A DNA stretch of 64,000 nt from positions 1,674,001 to 1,738,000 of the forward strand of contig NZ_CP067136.1 of assembly GCF_028553785.1 (NCBI RefSeq). Direction: 5' to 3'. The position numbers and the translations under genes were made by a program. Shown here piece by piece: positions 25,913 to 34,070 of the stretch. Every line of letters begins with the position of its first letter. Position 1 is the first letter of the stretch. The DNA comes from Paracoccus fistulariae. Its GTDB lineage: Bacteria > Pseudomonadota > Alphaproteobacteria > Rhodobacterales > Rhodobacteraceae. The notes under the pieces were generated by a model. That model had not been told where the DNA came from, searched no databases, and was given only the letters and a program-made list of their open reading frames with translations.

Positions 25913-25988
25913 GGGTTGCGAACCGGCCCCGGGGTCACGAACCCACCCGGCGGTTACGAACCGGACCGAGGGTCACGGACCCGCCCGA
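25913..25988 (+). repeat. Four 19-bp tandem dyad repeats between gpD and capsid genes
   Basis: Units begin at 25913, 25932, 25951 and 25970, an exact 19-nt period. Each contains an imperfect dyad GGGTNACGAACC(C/G) followed by a CC-rich spacer. The array fills most of the 116-nt gap before the capsid start. Possible roles are a protein-binding array or RNA hairpins that boost or protect capsid mRNA. Confidence 0.8.
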
Positions 25989-26027
25989 CCAAGATCCTAT
26001 CTTCCCCTTCCCCGACAAGGTTTCCCC

Positions 26028-27050
26028 ATGACCATCATCCGCAATCCCTTCGATGCCGGCGGCTATTCGCTGGCAGAGATGACGCAGGCCATCAATATCC
26101 TGCCGAACCTCTATACCCGCCTCGGAGAACTGGGCCTCTTCCGCTTCGAGGGCGTCTCCCAGCGTAGCGTCATCATCGAGCAGATCGAAGGCGTGTTGAA
26201 CCTCCTGCCCTCGGTCGCGCTGGGCGGCCCGGCTACCGTCGGCTCGCGAGAGGGGCGCGCCATGCGCAGCTTTGCGCTGCCCTGGATCCCGCATGACGAT
26301 GTGATCCTGCCCGCCGATATTCAGGGCGTGCCCGCCATCGGCGCAGGCGACGAGGCCGATCCGCTGGTCGCGGTGATGACGCGGAAACTGACGCTGATGC
26401 GCCGCAAGCATGCCCAGACCCGCGAATATATGGAAATGAACGCGCTGCGCGGCATCGTGAAGGACGGGGCGGGCACGACGCTCTACAATTACTTCACCGA
26501 ATTCGGCATCGCGCAGATCAGCGTCGACTTCGTCCTGGGCACCGCTGGCACGAACATTCAGGGCAAGGTCCGCGAGGTGCTGCGCGCCGTCGAGGACAAT
26601 CTGCTGGGCGAAAGCATGTCGGGGGTCCACGCGCTGGTCAGCCGCGAGTTCTTCGACAAGCTGATCTCGCATCCGAAGACGGAAGAGGCATACAAGTTCT
26701 ACGCCGCGACCGGTGCCCAGCCGCTGCGGCAGGATGTACGTCGCAACTTCCCCTTCGCCGGCATCCTCTTCGAGGAATATGCGGGCACAGTAACGCTGTC
26801 CACGAAAGCCAGCGAACGGCTGGTACCGGCCAATGAAGGCATCGCCTTCGCGACCGGCACCATGGACACCTTTACGACCTATGGCGGGCCTGCGAACCTG
26901 CTGGAAACCGCCAATACCATCGGTCTGCCGCTCTATGCCCGCCAGCATCTCGATCCCAAGGGCCGCTGGATCGACCTGATGACCGAGGCATCGATCCTGC
27001 CGGTCAACAAGCGCCCGCGGCTGGCGATCCGGCTGCACAGCTCGAACTGA
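26028..27050 (+). CDS. Major capsid protein (lambda gpE family)
   Basis: A 340-residue HK97-fold capsid subunit of the lambda E type. Typical parts are GLFRFEGVSQRSVIIEQIEGVLNLLP near the start, LPWIPHDDVILPADIQGVPA, and the C-terminal RQHLDPKGRWIDLMTEASILPVNKRP. Length matches gpE. Its stop overlaps the next start by 1 nt. Confidence 0.95.
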   Translation: MTIIRNPFDAGGYSLAEMTQAINILPNLYTRLGELGLFRFEGVSQRSVIIEQIEGVLNLLPSVALGGPATVGSREGRAMRSFALPWIPHDDVILPADIQGVPAIGAGDEADPLVAVMTRKLTLMRRKHAQTREYMEMNALRGIVKDGAGTTLYNYFTEFGIAQISVDFVLGTAGTNIQGKVREVLRAVEDNLLGESMSGVHALVSREFFDKLISHPKTEEAYKFYAATGAQPLRQDVRRNFPFAGILFEEYAGTVTLSTKASERLVPANEGIAFATGTMDTFTTYGGPANLLETANTIGLPLYARQHLDPKGRWIDLMTEASILPVNKRPRLAIRLHSSN

Positions 27051-27364
27051 TGAACGCCTTCAGCGCCGCCATGAACCGCATCTTTGGCCATCCCGATATG
27101 TCGGTATCAGCCGTCTGGATCGCCGCCGACACATCGGAGGAACGCCCGATCCGCCTCATCCGCCGCGCGCCGGACCGGATCACCGAATTCGGATCGGCGC
27201 GGATCCTGTCCGAGACGCTGACCGTCGATATCCGGATCAGCGAACTCACCGATCCCCGGGAGGGCGATCTGATCGTCATCGGCGCCGACAGCTTCGCCAT
27301 TCAGGGCGAGCCGATCCGTGACCGCGACCGGCTGATCTGGACGGTAGAACTGATACCTGCATGA
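27050..27364 (+). CDS. Head-tail connector (FII-like) protein
   Basis: A 104-residue beta-rich protein immediately after the capsid gene, where lambda-type phages encode the FI/FII connector. Visible parts: MNRIFGHPDMSVSAVWIAAD and LTDPREGDLIVIGADSFAIQGEPIRDRDRLIWTVELIPA, a typical head-tail attachment pattern. It overlaps the next gene by 4 nt. Confidence 0.75.
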   Translation: MNAFSAAMNRIFGHPDMSVSAVWIAADTSEERPIRLIRRAPDRITEFGSARILSETLTVDIRISELTDPREGDLIVIGADSFAIQGEPIRDRDRLIWTVELIPA

Positions 27365-27990
27365 GACTGAAGCTCGATATCGATCCAGATCTCGTCGCCA
27401 TGATGCAAGCTGAGATCGAGGCAGGCGAGAAAGCCGTGACCGGTGCCATGCGCGAGGCAGGCGTGGGCCTGAAGACGGCATGGCGCGGCCAGATCACCGG
27501 GGCGGGCCTTGGGCGCAGACTGGCGAATTCGATCCGCAACGCCACCTATCCGAAGGCGGGCGACAGTCTGAATGCCACCGCGCTGGTCTGGTCGAAGGCG
27601 CCGGTCATCGTCGGCGCGCATAATGCCGGTCCGCTGATCCGCTCCCGCGATGGCTTCTGGCTGGTCATCCCGACCGAAGCCGCCGGAAAATCCCTGCGCG
27701 GCGGGCGCATCACGCCCGGCGAATGGGAGCGTCGCACCGGGCTGCGGCTGCGCTTCGTTTATCGCAAGCGCGGGCCAAGCCTGCTGGTTGCCGAGGGGCG
27801 GTTGAACACCAAGGGCCGGGCGGTGGCATCCAGATCCAAAACCGGGCGCGGACGCACCACCGTACCAGTCTTCCTGCTGGTGCCGCAGGTCAGGCTGCCG
27901 AAGCGGCTGGATCTGGCACGGGAGGCGGAGCGGGCGGCGGATGGCGTGCCGGGGAGGATCGTCGGGAAGTGGGTGGAAGGAAAGCGGTGA
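27361..27990 (+). CDS. DUF6441-type tail completion protein
   Basis: A 209-residue protein resembling the DUF6441/minor tail Z-like group: KLDIDPDLVAMMQAEIEAGEKAVTGAMREAGVGLKTAWR at the start and LRFVYRKRGPSLLVAEGRLN later. The position between connector and tail terminator genes fits a tail-completion role. The C-terminus is basic. The transcript is then interrupted by a foreign-looking gene. Confidence 0.75.
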   Translation: MRLKLDIDPDLVAMMQAEIEAGEKAVTGAMREAGVGLKTAWRGQITGAGLGRRLANSIRNATYPKAGDSLNATALVWSKAPVIVGAHNAGPLIRSRDGFWLVIPTEAAGKSLRGGRITPGEWERRTGLRLRFVYRKRGPSLLVAEGRLNTKGRAVASRSKTGRGRTTVPVFLLVPQVRLPKRLDLAREAERAADGVPGRIVGKWVEGKR

Positions 27991-28091
27991 TGAAGAAAAC
28001 AAAATTGTCCATGCAATAACGTCGCTTGCCTTCGCGCAGCTTGCAGTGCTTGCTGACCAAACTGGCAGTCATAAACACGGGACTATAACCT

Positions 28092-28643
28092 ATGAGAACA
28101 GTTCATAACCAGGCAGGTATCGAGGAGATTGAGCAGGAGCGAGCGCTTGTCGGCACTTATATCGACCGTGTGTACAATCCAGAAAAGATCGGCTGGGTTC
28201 TCGAGGCCAGAGAGGGCTTTGACGAACATGCGAGGGGCGCGTGGCATCTGCTAATCCCCGTCAAAGAGGGCTATGGTGTGGACAGCTGGATTCAACCAAA
28301 ACGATATGGCGTGGCGCTGGCTGCCGGCATGATCGATAAGTTAGAGATAGCCTTTCCGGATCTGCCGTGCGTCGTATTTCGAGCAAGTGGCGACGAATTC
28401 TTCTTCTTGAAGCTTGGAGGGAAGTCAAAGGATCAGTTTTTTGAAGAAATCGGGCGAATCGCAGATCTAGCCAGAAAGTGTCAGCGCGAAAGTAAGGCCG
28501 ATGGAGCGGCATTTCGTTACTACGTGAATATGCAGGTGGCGAACCATCTTAGGCGTAGAAAGCTACTTAGCGCTACAAAAAGCGCGCTTCCCGCACTGTC
28601 AGCGCTATTAGGCGGAATAGTTGATCTCAGAGATCTGGTCTAA
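28092..28643 (+). CDS. Moron-like protein of unknown function in tail module
   Basis: A 183-residue cytosolic protein with no recognised family. The DNA is clearly AT-richer than the adjoining tail genes, and 100 nt of non-coding sequence precedes it although neighbours overlap. Segments include VLEAREGFDEHARGAWHLLIP and VVFRASGDEFFFLKLGGKSKDQFFEEI; the C-terminus has a hydrophobic stretch (about 162-178, ALPALSALLGGIVDL) that might touch a membrane. A TATAAC-like -10 lies just ahead of the start. It breaks an otherwise conserved tail gene order, so lysogenic conversion or superinfection exclusion is a reasonable guess. Confidence 0.7.
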   Translation: MRTVHNQAGIEEIEQERALVGTYIDRVYNPEKIGWVLEAREGFDEHARGAWHLLIPVKEGYGVDSWIQPKRYGVALAAGMIDKLEIAFPDLPCVVFRASGDEFFFLKLGGKSKDQFFEEIGRIADLARKCQRESKADGAAFRYYVNMQVANHLRRRKLLSATKSALPALSALLGGIVDLRDLV

Positions 28644-28659
28644 CGGCAATCGCAGCTCT

Positions 28660-29079
28660 ATGCCCACCACCCGCGAGACCATCCTGACCGCGCTGCACGC
28701 GCGGCTCTCAGCGCTGTCCGCCAACGCCCTCCGCAGCGACGTCCTACCCGAACGCGTGCCGCCCGACGGCCTGCTGATCTTCCGCGATGGCGAACCGGGC
28801 GAGCCCGAGGTGACGCTGTCGCCGCTACGCTACCACTACCAGCACCGCGCCGAAATTGAGGCGGTAGTACAGGGTGCCGACCGTGACGCTGCCTTCGACG
28901 CCCTCTGCACCAGCATTGGCACGGCAATCGCCGCAGACCGGACGCTGGGCGGGCTGTGCGACTGGATCGAAGCCGAGTCGCCGCGCTCGGTCGATCTGCC
29001 TGTCGAGGGCGCGCCCAGCCTGAAGGCGGCGGTGATTCCGGTCATCCTGCACTACACCACGACCGACCCACTGGCATGA
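28660..29079 (+). CDS. Tail terminator-like protein
   Basis: A 139-residue protein starting MPTTRETILTALHARLSAL; the upstream in-frame start inside the moron gene is disregarded. Shape and motif (LLIFRDGEPGEPEVTLSPLRYHYQHRAEIEAVVQG ... DLPVEGAPSLKAAVIPVILHYTT) match small tail terminators of the gpU type, which cap the tail tube. Its usual neighbour, the DUF6441 gene, lies beyond the inserted moron. Confidence 0.75.
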   Translation: MPTTRETILTALHARLSALSANALRSDVLPERVPPDGLLIFRDGEPGEPEVTLSPLRYHYQHRAEIEAVVQGADRDAAFDALCTSIGTAIAADRTLGGLCDWIEAESPRSVDLPVEGAPSLKAAVIPVILHYTTTDPLA

Positions 29080-29086
29080 CGGCCGA

Positions 29087-29548
29087 TCAGCAGGTGCCGT
29101 AATAATTGCCCGAGAACCGGCAATATTCGCGCGCGGTGCCGCTGGCGATCATCGTCGCCGCGATGTCGCGACCGTCCGGCAACCAGCATTGCCCGACGAT
29201 GCGCCCGTAGCGGTCGACATCGCGCATCCGGCACTGAACAGACCGCCCGGAGACGAGGCCCGCCAGTTGCGCCGTCGCGGTCGACCCGCCCGCCCGGCCG
29301 ATCTCCGGTGCGTCGAGCCCCCAGACCCGGATGCGGGTGCGTTGCCCGTTGATCCAGAAGGTGTCGCCATCGACAACCCGGGTCACCTGCCCGGCAAAAT
29401 CGAACCGTGATGGCGTCGCGGGTGCCGCAACCTCGGACGGCACACATCCCGTCAGAACCATGGCCACTATGACCGCGAGGGGCGCCCGCTTTCCAAACAA
29501 CCAACCTGCGCCTCGAAGCAATCCCAACACCACCATCGCACCTCTCAC
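29087..29548 (-). CDS. Staphylococcal-nuclease-like lipoprotein, antisense in tail module
   Basis: A 153-residue protein with a hydrophobic signal and lipobox LTGC (about 33-36), then an SNase (thermonuclease) domain: VTRVVDGDTFWINGQRTRIRVWGLDAPE carries the Asp and Arg of the active site, and QCRMRDVDRYGRIVGQCW follows. It would be anchored on the periplasmic side of a membrane and cut nucleic acid there. Orientation is opposite to the tail genes, so it is expressed separately, probably from the lysogen. Cleavage of incoming phage DNA is an attractive but unproven role. Confidence 0.85.
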   Translation of the reverse strand: MRGAMVVLGLLRGAGWLFGKRAPLAVIVAMVLTGCVPSEVAAPATPSRFDFAGQVTRVVDGDTFWINGQRTRIRVWGLDAPEIGRAGGSTATAQLAGLVSGRSVQCRMRDVDRYGRIVGQCWLPDGRDIAATMIASGTAREYCRFSGNYYGTC

Positions 29549-29649
29549 AAACCGTATCCCACCACCGGCCCATTCTGCGGCGCAGCGCCCGGACTCGCAA
29601 CCGCGCGCCGCAAATCACCTTAACCTGACACCGACCGAAAGGACATTTC

Positions 29650-30588
29650 ATGGCACGAGCCCAGGGGGCGCGGGCGCAGATGGCGCTTGCGTTCGAGACC
29701 GTCTATGGCACGCCGCCGATTGGCGGCTTTACCAAAATGCCGTTTGCCAGCACCACGCTCGGCGCGGAGCAACCGCTGCTGAATTCCGAACTGCTGGGCT
29801 ATGACCGCGATCCGCTGCCGCCGATCAAGGATGCGGTGACGGCCGACGGCGATGTCTTCCTGCCGATCGATGCCGAAGCGTTCGGCTTCTGGCTGAAGGC
29901 GGCGTTTGGAGACCCGGTCACCACCGGCACCGGGCCCTGGACGCATGAGTTCCGCTCGGGCGCCTGGACGCTTCCCAGCCTTACCATCGAGACCGGCATG
30001 CCCGAGGTGCCGCGCTATGCGATCTATTCGGGCTGCGTGCTGGACCAGCTTAGCTGGCAGATGCAGCGCTCCGGTCTTCTGACCGCGACCACGCGCCTGG
30101 TCGCGCAGGGCGAGACGGTCGGGACCGTCAGCAATGCCGGAACCCCTACCCCCATCGACCTGAAGCGCTTCGGCCATTTCAACGGCGCGATCACCCGCAA
30201 CGGCGCGGCATTGGGCAATGTTGTCTCGGCCCAGATCAGCTATGCCAACAATCTCGACCGGATCGAGACCATCCGCGCCGATGGCCGCATCGATGGTGCC
30301 GATCCGTCCATTGCGGCCCTGACCGGCTCGATTGAGGTCCGGTTCTCGGACAGCACGCTGGTGAGCCAAGCCATCAATGGCGAACCCTGCGAGTTGGATT
30401 TCTCCTATGCCCTGCCCTCGGGAGAGAGCTTCAGCTTCACCGTGCATGCTGTCTATCTGCCCCGCCCCCGGATCGAGATTTCCGGTCCGCAGGGCGTGCA
30501 GGCAACCTTCGACTGGCAGGCCGCGCGCGACAGTGCGCTGGGCCGCATGTGCACCGCCACCCTGATCAACGACCGCGAGGAATACTGA
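29650..30588 (+). CDS. Phage tail tube protein
   Basis: A 312-residue major tail (tube) protein. It starts MARAQGARAQMALAFETVYGTPP, typical of this group, with a polymerising beta-barrel domain followed by an added domain (about 230-312). The family is the phage_tail_2/TIGR-type tube protein of Rhodobacterales siphophages. It is followed with a 1-nt overlap by the tail chaperone gene, as expected. Confidence 0.88.
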   Translation: MARAQGARAQMALAFETVYGTPPIGGFTKMPFASTTLGAEQPLLNSELLGYDRDPLPPIKDAVTADGDVFLPIDAEAFGFWLKAAFGDPVTTGTGPWTHEFRSGAWTLPSLTIETGMPEVPRYAIYSGCVLDQLSWQMQRSGLLTATTRLVAQGETVGTVSNAGTPTPIDLKRFGHFNGAITRNGAALGNVVSAQISYANNLDRIETIRADGRIDGADPSIAALTGSIEVRFSDSTLVSQAINGEPCELDFSYALPSGESFSFTVHAVYLPRPRIEISGPQGVQATFDWQAARDSALGRMCTATLINDREEY

Positions 30589-31025
30589 TGCTGACACTCG
30601 ACCTGACCAACGAACCGCGCTGGCACGCGCTGGCGCCCGGCGTCCGCGTGCAGCTGCGCCCGCTGACCACCGCGCTGATGGTCGCCACCCGTAGCGATCC
30701 GGATGTCGAAGCAGTGCCGGACGGGACCATCGACGAGACCCGCGCCCTGATCTTCGCCAAGGCGCTGGCCCGGCGCGCGGTGCTGGACTGGGAGGGTGTC
30801 GGCGACGCCGAGGGGAATGCCATTGCCCCCAGCCCGGATGCCATCGACGCGCTTCTGGATATCTGGCCGATCTTCGAGGCTTTCCAGCTGGTCTATGTCT
30901 CGAAGGGTCTGCTGCTGGAACAGGAAAAAAACGTCTCCGCGCCCTCGCCGAATGGTCTTTCGGCGGGGGCGACAGCTACTGCGCGGCCTGCACGCAAAGC
31001 TGCGAAGACTGCCCGTCGCGGCTGA
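30588..31025 (+). CDS. Tail assembly chaperone gpG-like
   Basis: A 145-residue acidic helical protein with the N-terminus MLTLDLTNEPRWHALAPGVRV. It lies between tube and tape-measure genes, the position of lambda G. A slippery heptamer A-AAA-AAC (30926-30932) lies at codons 113-115. Ribosomes that do not shift end with a basic Ala-rich tail. The protein probably binds the tape measure during tail assembly. Confidence 0.85.
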   Translation: MLTLDLTNEPRWHALAPGVRVQLRPLTTALMVATRSDPDVEAVPDGTIDETRALIFAKALARRAVLDWEGVGDAEGNAIAPSPDAIDALLDIWPIFEAFQLVYVSKGLLLEQEKNVSAPSPNGLSAGATATARPARKAAKTARRG

Positions 31026-31243
31026 ACCAGCCGCTGACCTTCGAGGGCTGGCAGATCTGGGATCTGGTCGGGCGGCTTGGCGGTCAGCTGCGGGTGCTGC
31101 CGGGCGCAGTGGTCGGCTGGGATCTGAACGCGGCGCTGGGGCTGGCAGCGGCGCTGGGCATTCCAGCCCCGGCAGCCGCCGAACTGCTGCCCATCATCGA
31201 GGCGGTGATGGTGCGCAAGATGAACGAACAGATGGAACGATGA
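30932..31243 (+). CDS. T domain of tail chaperone gpGT, made by -1 frameshift
   Basis: After A-AAA-AAC (30926-30932) the -1 frame is open to TGA at 31241-31243, adding 103 codons to the first 115 of the G gene for a fusion of 218 residues. It reads RLRALAEWSFGGGDSYCAAC and later NEQMER. A CxxC...CxxC cluster (CAACTQSCEDC) could bind zinc. It has no start codon of its own and ends 1 nt before the tape-measure ATG. Lambda G/GT uses the same strategy; the slippery site and the open frame are seen directly. Confidence 0.8.
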   Translation, partial: RLRALAEWSFGGGDSYCAACTQSCEDCPSRLNQPLTFEGWQIWDLVGRLGGQLRVLPGAVVGWDLNAALGLAAALGIPAPAAAELLPIIEAVMVRKMNEQMER

Positions 31244-31244
31244 G

Positions 31245-33428
31245 ATGGCAGAAAAACGCGTCAGCGTCCGCCTTGCGGCAGTGGGCGGACGACAGGTGCG
31301 CGCCGAGCTGGAAGGTGTCGGCGAGGCCGGATCGCGCGGCTTCGGGCGGCTCTCACGCGATATGGAGGCGGCGAATGCCCGTATGGCCGGGTTCACCCGC
31401 AAAGTCGGTGTGGCAGCAGCCGCTGCGGTCGCCGCCGCCACTGCGGCCGGGATCGCCATGGTCCGGGCCGGACTCCAGACGGTGGATGCGCAGGCCAAGC
31501 TCGCGCAATCCCTCCGCACCACAGTCGCCTCGATCCAGACGCTGGAGCGGGCAGGAGAACTGGCAGGTGTGTCGATGTCCGGGATCGAACAGGCAACCAA
31601 GGATCTGACCCGGCGGCTGAGCCAGGCGGCAGCGGGCGGAGGTCCGGCGGCGGACGCGCTGGCGCGGCTGGGTCTGACGGGCGCTGACCTGCTGGCCCTT
31701 CCGCTGGATCAGCGCGTCGGCGCGATCAATGCCGCCATTGCCGAGTTCGTGCCGGTCGCGCAACGTGCAGCCGTGGCGGGGCAGTTGTTTGGCGAAGAAG
31801 GCTCCATCGCCATGTCGCGCATTGACACCGCCAGTTTGCGGCAGGCGACTGAGGATGTCCGGGCTTTCGGGGTCGTGGTTTCCGAGCAGGATGCCGACCG
31901 GATCGAGCGCACGAATGACGCCATCTCGCGGCTGGGCCTGGTCTGGCGCGGGTTGTCGAACCAGCTGGCGGTGGCCGCCGCACCTGCGTTGGAAGCCGTC
32001 GCCGACGCAATGGCGGCGCTGGCCAGCCGCACCGGCCCGCTCGGCATGGCGATCTCCGGGATCTTCGACCAGATCGGACGTCTGTCCACCTATGCGGCCA
32101 GCTTCGCGGGTTTCATGGCCGGCCGCTGGGTCGCAGGGCTGGCGGCAGCGGCACTCTCCGTCCGGGGCCTCGCCACAGCACTGGTGGTGCTGCGCGGGGC
32201 GCTGATCCGCACCGGCATCGGCGCATTGATCGTCGGCGCCGGGGAACTGGTCTATCAGTTCACGAAGCTGGTCAACGGCGCGGGCGGCTTTGGCAATGCC
32301 ATGGCGCTGATGGCCGATGTGGCCAAGGCCGTCTGGGAGGGGATCAAGGTCACGGTCATGTCCTTCGCCGATGATTTCCGGGCCATGCAATCCGAGATCG
32401 AAGCGATCTGGACCCGGCTGATGGCCTTCCTCGCCGGGAAATGGGCGGATTTTCTGGGGATGATCGCGCCCACCTTCAACAAGGTGGCCGAAGAAATCGG
32501 CTCCGATACCCGCATCGACGTGTTCGAGGCGCTAGGCCGTGCCTCGATGCTGGAACATGCGGCCAGCAATTCGGCGCATATGGCGGGGCGCTATCGCGAC
32601 CGTGCCAGTTCCAGCCGAGCCTCGGCCTTCGATGGCGTCGGTCGGGCGATGGATGCGCTGCGTGCCGCGATGTCGGGCGGCGAGGATGATGCCGGTGGCG
32701 CGGCGCTGGACGTGGCGACGGAAGCCGCCGGGCATTACGAGGATGCGCTGGGCGGGGTCGAAACGGCTGCCAGCGGCGCGGGCGCAGCGGCAAAGGATGC
32801 CGGGGCCGCTGGCAAGGAAGCGGCGGAAGAGGCCAAGCCCGCGACCGAGGCCACGGCGACCGGCTGGAAGGCCGTGACAGAGGCGCTGTCGGACTACGCG
32901 AAGAAGGCAAAGGATATCGGCGCCGATATCGGACAGGCGCTGGTGGGCGCATTCCAGAGCGCCGAGAACGCCGTTGGGGAATTCGTGAAGACCGGCGAAC
33001 TCGATTTCCGCGATCTGGTGACCTCGCTGCTGGCCGATCTCTCGAAGCTGGCCGCGCGGCGTTTCCTGCTCGGGCCGATTGCCAATGCGCTTTCGAGTGC
33101 GCTGGGCGGCGCGGGCGGGATTTTCGCCAGCATCATGCATACGGGCGGAATGGTCGGTGCCACAGGTGCTGGCCGCATGGTTCCGGCACTCGCCTTTGCG
33201 GGCGCGCCACGCATGCATGCTGGCGGCATGGTCGGGCTGCGCCATGACGAGGTGCCCGCGATCCTCCAGCGCGGCGAGCGTGTGCTCTCGCGCCGCGAGG
33301 CGCAGGATCACGGCAAGGGCGTCACAGTCAACATCCATGCGCGCGACGCCGAGAGCTTCCGGCAGTCCCGCACCCAGATCGCCGCCGATATCGCCCGTGC
33401 CGTCTCGCTCGGCCGGCGCGGATTGTAA
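31245..33428 (+). CDS. Tail tape measure protein
   Basis: A 727-residue protein that sets tail length. The N-terminus (MAEKRVSVRLAAVGGRQVRAELEGVGEAG) and a long helical body are typical. Hydrophobic segments lie at about 45-60 and 265-330. An Ala/Lys/Glu-rich coiled part (about 500-545) and a C-terminal region with MHTGGMVGATGAGR repeats (HxGGMVG, twice) follow; the latter is common in lambda-type tape measures. The gene follows the G/GT chaperone. Confidence 0.92.
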   Translation: MAEKRVSVRLAAVGGRQVRAELEGVGEAGSRGFGRLSRDMEAANARMAGFTRKVGVAAAAAVAAATAAGIAMVRAGLQTVDAQAKLAQSLRTTVASIQTLERAGELAGVSMSGIEQATKDLTRRLSQAAAGGGPAADALARLGLTGADLLALPLDQRVGAINAAIAEFVPVAQRAAVAGQLFGEEGSIAMSRIDTASLRQATEDVRAFGVVVSEQDADRIERTNDAISRLGLVWRGLSNQLAVAAAPALEAVADAMAALASRTGPLGMAISGIFDQIGRLSTYAASFAGFMAGRWVAGLAAAALSVRGLATALVVLRGALIRTGIGALIVGAGELVYQFTKLVNGAGGFGNAMALMADVAKAVWEGIKVTVMSFADDFRAMQSEIEAIWTRLMAFLAGKWADFLGMIAPTFNKVAEEIGSDTRIDVFEALGRASMLEHAASNSAHMAGRYRDRASSSRASAFDGVGRAMDALRAAMSGGEDDAGGAALDVATEAAGHYEDALGGVETAASGAGAAAKDAGAAGKEAAEEAKPATEATATGWKAVTEALSDYAKKAKDIGADIGQALVGAFQSAENAVGEFVKTGELDFRDLVTSLLADLSKLAARRFLLGPIANALSSALGGAGGIFASIMHTGGMVGATGAGRMVPALAFAGAPRMHAGGMVGLRHDEVPAILQRGERVLSRREAQDHGKGVTVNIHARDAESFRQSRTQIAADIARAVSLGRRGL

Positions 33429-33443
33429 GAAAGAGATCAGAAC

Positions 33444-34070
33444 ATGGCATTCCACGAAGTCCGGTTTCCGGACACGATCAGCCGCGGCGCGCGGGGCGGA
33501 CCGGAACGGCGCACCCAGATCGTCGAACTGGCAAGCGGCGACGAGGAGCGCAATGCCAGCTGGGCCAATTCGCGCCGCCGCTACGATGTCAGCTACGGCA
33601 TCCGCCGCGCCGACGATCTGGCGGTGGTGGTGGCCTTTTTCGAGGCGCGGAACGGCAGGCTTTACGGCTTCCGGTTCAAGGACTGGGCGGATCATCGGTC
33701 CTGCCTGCCGTCGCAGACTCCGTCGCCGATGGATCAGCAGATCGGCACCGGCGATGGCGTCGCGACCGCGTTCCAGCTGGCAAAGCGCTACGCCTCTGGC
33801 GGCCAGTCCTGGACGCGAACGATCAGCAAGCCGGTCGCGGGCACCGTCCAGATCGCCGTGAATGGCGTGCCACAAGCTGGCGGCTGGTCGGTCGATCACA
33901 AGACAGGCCTGATCAGCTTCGAGACCGCGCCCGCCACCGGCATCGCCATCACCGCCGGGTTCGAATTCGACGTGCTGGTCCGCTTCGACAGCGACGTGCT
34001 GGACGTCACGCTGGATATCGAGCGGCTGGGATCGATCACCTCCATTCCGCTGCTGGAGATCCGGCGATGA
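33444..34070 (+). CDS. DUF2460 tail protein (GTA-type)
   Basis: A 208-residue tail-tip (distal tail) protein of the DUF2460/TIGR02217 family. MAFHEVRFPDTISRGARGGPERRTQIVELASGDEERNASW and SRRRYDVSYGIR are diagnostic. The same family is found in the Rhodobacter GTA cluster just after the tape measure gene. It overlaps the next gene by 4 nt. Confidence 0.93.
   Translation: MAFHEVRFPDTISRGARGGPERRTQIVELASGDEERNASWANSRRRYDVSYGIRRADDLAVVVAFFEARNGRLYGFRFKDWADHRSCLPSQTPSPMDQQIGTGDGVATAFQLAKRYASGGQSWTRTISKPVAGTVQIAVNGVPQAGGWSVDHKTGLISFETAPATGIAITAGFEFDVLVRFDSDVLDVTLDIERLGSITSIPLLEIRR

Noticed and set aside
25913..25988. CRISPR array
   Set aside because: Repeats are contiguous 19-mers with no variable spacers, and no cas genes are present.
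30796..31608. 270-codon plus-strand frame between chaperone and tape-measure genes
   Set aside because: It is the third frame; the -1 frame from the slippery site gives the coherent T domain instead.
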